Below, one piece after another: positions 15,538 through 17,357 of a DNA stretch of 17,357 nucleotides (positions within the stretch are counted from its first letter, which is position 1; every line of letters begins with the position of its first letter). Location of the stretch: contig JAPKCN010000012.1 of assembly GCA_028822945.1 (NCBI GenBank), positions 1 to 17,357 on the forward strand, written 5' to 3'. The notes under the pieces are model-generated. The model was not told where the DNA came from. It was given only the letters and a program-made list of their open reading frames with translations, and made no database searches. The position numbers and the translations under genes are program-made. The DNA is from Porticoccaceae bacterium. GTDB lineage: Bacteria > Pseudomonadota > Gammaproteobacteria > Pseudomonadales > Porticoccaceae.

Positions 15538-16740
15538 CTATTCGGCATAGACCACCTCGACGCCGTCATTGTCGTCATCTTCATCGTCTGACGACGGGTC
15601 AACCTGTACCGTAGAGCGTTGCCGGCGCCGGCTATCCGCCAATTCATCAATTCGCGCTCGCGCCTCCGCCTGCACCTGCAATCGCCACTGTTCTTGCGTC
15701 TCGATCAATTCCGGAGAGGCTAGCTCACATTGCCTCTGGGCATCGATACTATCCATAATTGCAGCACATAAATCCTTGGTGCCGTCAGACATCAATCCCG
15801 ACATGCGAAATACTGGGCCCTTCCAATCAAGTTTACGAATAACTTCGGCGCAACGCTCCTCAAGCTCATCTGCGGGCACCAAATCGAGTTTGTTGAGGAC
15901 GAGCCAGCGCTCGCCAGAATAAAGCGTAGCGCTGAACGACTGCAGTTCGCGCTCGATCACTACGGCATTGTCCGCGGCGCAAGCGCCGTCTATTGGAAGC
16001 ATATCGACCATATGTAACAGCATGCGCGTACGCGTCAAATGTTTCAAAAAGCGAATGCCGAGTCCTGCGCCATCTGAGGCACCCTCGATTAGGCCAGGTA
16101 TATCGGCGATTACGAAACTCTTGTCAGCGCTCATACCGACAACACCTAAATTAGGTACTAGAGTGGTAAATGGATAGTCGGCAACCTTCGGTCGAGCAGC
16201 CGAGACAGCTCTGATAAAAGTCGATTTACCGGCATTTGGCAGGCCCAACAAACCGACATCGGCGAGTACTTTTAACTCCAACCGCAGAGCCTTTACCTCG
16301 CCCTCCTGACCCGGTGAAGTCTGTCGCGGCGCGCGGTTTGTACTAGATTTATAGCGTTGATTACCGAGTCCGTGAAACCCGCCATGAGCCACTCGGAGAC
16401 GCTGCTCTACCTCGGTCAAATCACCCAATACGTCGCCACTGTCGTGATCGAGTACGGTGGTGCCAACCGGCACCTGCAGCACCAAATCCTCTCCACCAGC
16501 ACCTGTGCAACTGGCGCTGCTACCCTGCTGGCCGCTCTGGGCCTTGAAGTTACGGGTGTAACGGAAATCAATCAGGGTATTCAAACCATCTTTTGCAACC
16601 AGAAATATACTCCCTCCGTCGCCGCCGTCGCCGCCGTCCGGACCACCCCTTGGAATATACTTTTCACGGCGAAAACTCATGCAACCGTTGCCACCCTTAC
16701 CTGCGTGAACCTTGATGACCGCTTCGTCGACGAATTTCAT
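15538..16740 (-). CDS. obgE: GTPase Obg (CgtA), ribosome assembly factor
   Basis: Essential GTPase that binds the maturing 50S subunit and links ribosome assembly with nutrient status. Its 400 residues show the glycine-rich Obg fold (1-158, with GKGGNGCMSFRREKYIPRGG), then the G domain: G1 GLPNAGKS (166-173), G2 Thr192-Thr193, G3 DIPG (213-216), G4 NKLD (283-286). The C-terminus is the acidic tail typical of gammaproteobacterial Obg, with a run of Asp and Glu shortly before the end (SSDDEDDDNDGVEVVYAE). The ATG at 16740 gives the canonical MKFVDEA start; an AGGGG lies about 14 bases upstream, farther than usual. It follows rpmA, as almost universally in bacteria, but is separated from it by a strong hairpin. 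Confidence 0.97.
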   Translation of the reverse strand: MKFVDEAVIKVHAGKGGNGCMSFRREKYIPRGGPDGGDGGDGGSIFLVAKDGLNTLIDFRYTRNFKAQSGQQGSSASCTGAGGEDLVLQVPVGTTVLDHDSGDVLGDLTEVEQRLRVAHGGFHGLGNQRYKSSTNRAPRQTSPGQEGEVKALRLELKVLADVGLLGLPNAGKSTFIRAVSAARPKVADYPFTTLVPNLGVVGMSADKSFVIADIPGLIEGASDGAGLGIRFLKHLTRTRMLLHMVDMLPIDGACAADNAVVIERELQSFSATLYSGERWLVLNKLDLVPADELEERCAEVIRKLDWKGPVFRMSGLMSDGTKDLCAAIMDSIDAQRQCELASPELIETQEQWRLQVQAEARARIDELADSRRRQRSTVQVDPSSDDEDDDNDGVEVVYAE

Positions 16741-16785
16741 TGCGCTAGTCTACCCCTGCTGAATTGCTGACGCCACACCCGATAT

Positions 16786-16791
16786 CGTCAA
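16786..16791 (-). promoter_or_regulatory. Possible -35 box for obgE-proB
   Basis: TTGACG on the minus strand matches five of six -35 positions and lies downstream of the rpmA/obgE hairpin. The hexamer 17 bases on (AGCAAT) is a poor -10, so a separate obgE promoter is only a possibility. Confidence 0.2.
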
Positions 16792-16826
16792 CCCAGAAGT
16801 CGCAGACGAGTATTGGCTAAAAGTTT

Positions 16827-16868
16827 GATGCATAAAAAAAGCCCCGCTTGGGGCTTCTTTTATGCATC
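16827..16868 (-). terminator. Long hairpin between rpmA and obgE, probable (partial) terminator
   Basis: Two 19-base arms (16827-16845 and 16850-16868) pair at 18 of 19 positions around a GCTT/AAGC loop. The core is GCCCC/GGGGC, flanked by A:T pairs and then GATGCAT/ATGCATC outer arms. Read on the minus strand, GGGGC is followed by seven T, so it has the form of an intrinsic terminator. On the plus strand CTTCTTTT follows, so it could also stop antisense reading. It starts about 10 bases after the rpmA stop and probably lowers obgE-proB expression relative to the ribosomal proteins, or stabilises the rplU-rpmA message. Confidence 0.8.
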
Positions 16869-16877
16869 GATTCGTAG

Positions 16878-17135
16878 TTAAACGGCAACCACTTCCGCAT
16901 ATTTTCTGTTTTTCGGGCCTTTCTGTACGAACCTCACCACACCCTCGGCCTTTGCAAATAGCGTGTGGTCTTTGCCCACACCGACGTTGGTTCCAGCGTG
17001 AAACTTGGTGCCTCGTTGGCGAATAATTATACCGCCGGCATGAATTGTCTGCCCACCGTATACTTTGACTCCGAGACGCTTACTCTGCGAATCACGGCCG
17101 TTTCGAGTACTGCCACCAGCTTTTTTATGCGCCAT
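16878..17135 (-). CDS. rpmA: 50S ribosomal protein L27
   Basis: Component of the large subunit whose N-terminal tail reaches the peptidyl-transferase centre. The 85 residues, equal to E. coli, begin MAHKKAGGSTRNGRDSQSKR and include GGIIIRQRGTKFHAG, both diagnostic. There is no cleavable N-terminal extension of the kind seen in Firmicutes. The ATG at 17135 has a strong AGGAGAT about six bases upstream. It lies 17 bases after rplU, as in nearly all bacteria, and is followed by a long hairpin. Confidence 0.99.
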   Translation of the reverse strand: MAHKKAGGSTRNGRDSQSKRLGVKVYGGQTIHAGGIIIRQRGTKFHAGTNVGVGKDHTLFAKAEGVVRFVQKGPKNRKYAEVVAV

Positions 17136-17152
17136 TATTTATCTCCTGATAA

Positions 17153-17357
17153 TTACCCGGCACTGATGCCAATAATTTTTACATCGGTATACCATTGACG
17201 ATGCCCTTGCTGTGTACGCGAGTGTTTGCGTCGGCGAAATTTAATAATCTTAACTTTGTCGCCGCGTCCATGAGCCACTATTTCGGCGGATACTTTACTA
17301 CCCTCAACGTGTGGGGCTCCAATTTTGACGTCAGCACCTTCGCCAACCATCAAGACT
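17153..17357 (-). CDS. rplU: 50S ribosomal protein L21, C-terminal part (cut by window edge)
   Basis: L21 binds 23S rRNA in the large subunit. About 68 C-terminal codons are visible out of about 103. The frame is open to the right edge, reading VLMVGEGADVKIG and so on, which aligns with the middle of E. coli L21, so the TTG or ATG codons near 17353 are internal, not starts. The basic segment IKFRRRKHSRTQQGHRQWYT is diagnostic of the family. It is the first visible gene of rplU-rpmA-obgE-proB; its promoter lies outside the window. Confidence 0.97.
   Translation of the reverse strand, partial: VLMVGEGADVKIGAPHVEGSKVSAEIVAHGRGDKVKIIKFRRRKHSRTQQGHRQWYTDVKIIGISAG

Noticed and set aside
16357..16770. 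137-codon plus-strand frame opposite obgE
   Set aside because: Shadow of the glycine-rich Obg domain; low-complexity Ala, Val and Thr runs.
1..17357. Defence system, mobile element, prophage, CRISPR, biosynthetic cluster or other new module
   Set aside because: Every long frame is a well-known housekeeping gene, gaps are short, and no transposase, integrase, direct repeats or unusual domain fusions are visible.
1..17357. tRNA or rRNA genes
   Set aside because: The non-coding gaps (the largest about 300 bases) show no cloverleaf-like T-loop sequence or rRNA segment.

Overview
This is a stretch of gammaproteobacterial chromosome made almost entirely of recognisable housekeeping genes. There are 16 protein genes, the first and last cut by the window edges. 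I see no tRNA, rRNA, CRISPR array, insertion sequence, prophage or defence module. The block rplU-rpmA-obgE-proB / rpsT / murJ-ribF-ileS-lspA-fkpB-ispH keeps the order I know from Pseudomonas and relatives. With moderate base composition and the Edd, Glk and IleS sequences, this suggests a Pseudomonadales/Cellvibrionales-type, perhaps marine, gammaproteobacterium. The genus cannot be read from the sequence alone.

Left part (1-6086), glucose catabolism. On the minus strand edd-glk-eda-zwf form a tight run: gaps of 5, 0 and 22 bases, and zwf runs off the left edge. Glk makes glucose-6-phosphate, Zwf starts its oxidation, and Edd plus Eda split 6-phosphogluconate into pyruvate and glyceraldehyde-3-phosphate: the Entner-Doudoroff (ED) route. 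pgi is divergent on the plus strand and links fructose-6-phosphate to the glucose-6-phosphate pool. The AT-rich 300-base divergent region holds a TATAAT box in each direction and two GTA-N7-TAC palindromes that resemble operators of HexR, the usual ED repressor. Neither pgl nor hexR is in the window.

Middle part (6140-13627), minus strand: murJ (lipid II flippase), then ribF-ileS-lspA-fkpB-ispH. From ribF to ispH the genes overlap or nearly touch, which indicates one operon for FAD/FMN synthesis, isoleucyl-tRNA synthesis, lipoprotein signal peptide removal, an FKBP chaperone and the last step of isoprenoid precursor synthesis. Better start codons than the longest open frames are proposed for ribF, lspA, fkpB and ispH.

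Right part (13628-17357): rpsT (ribosomal protein S20) on the plus strand, with a good sigma70 promoter, a UUG start and a Rho-independent terminator. Then, on the minus strand, the ribosome-linked run rplU-rpmA-obgE-proB, with a 19-base-pair hairpin between rpmA and obgE that probably tapers transcription.

I found no evidence of a new biological system. The points most worth a second look are regulatory: the two HexR-like sites, the rpmA/obgE hairpin and an orphan 13-base palindrome downstream of proB.
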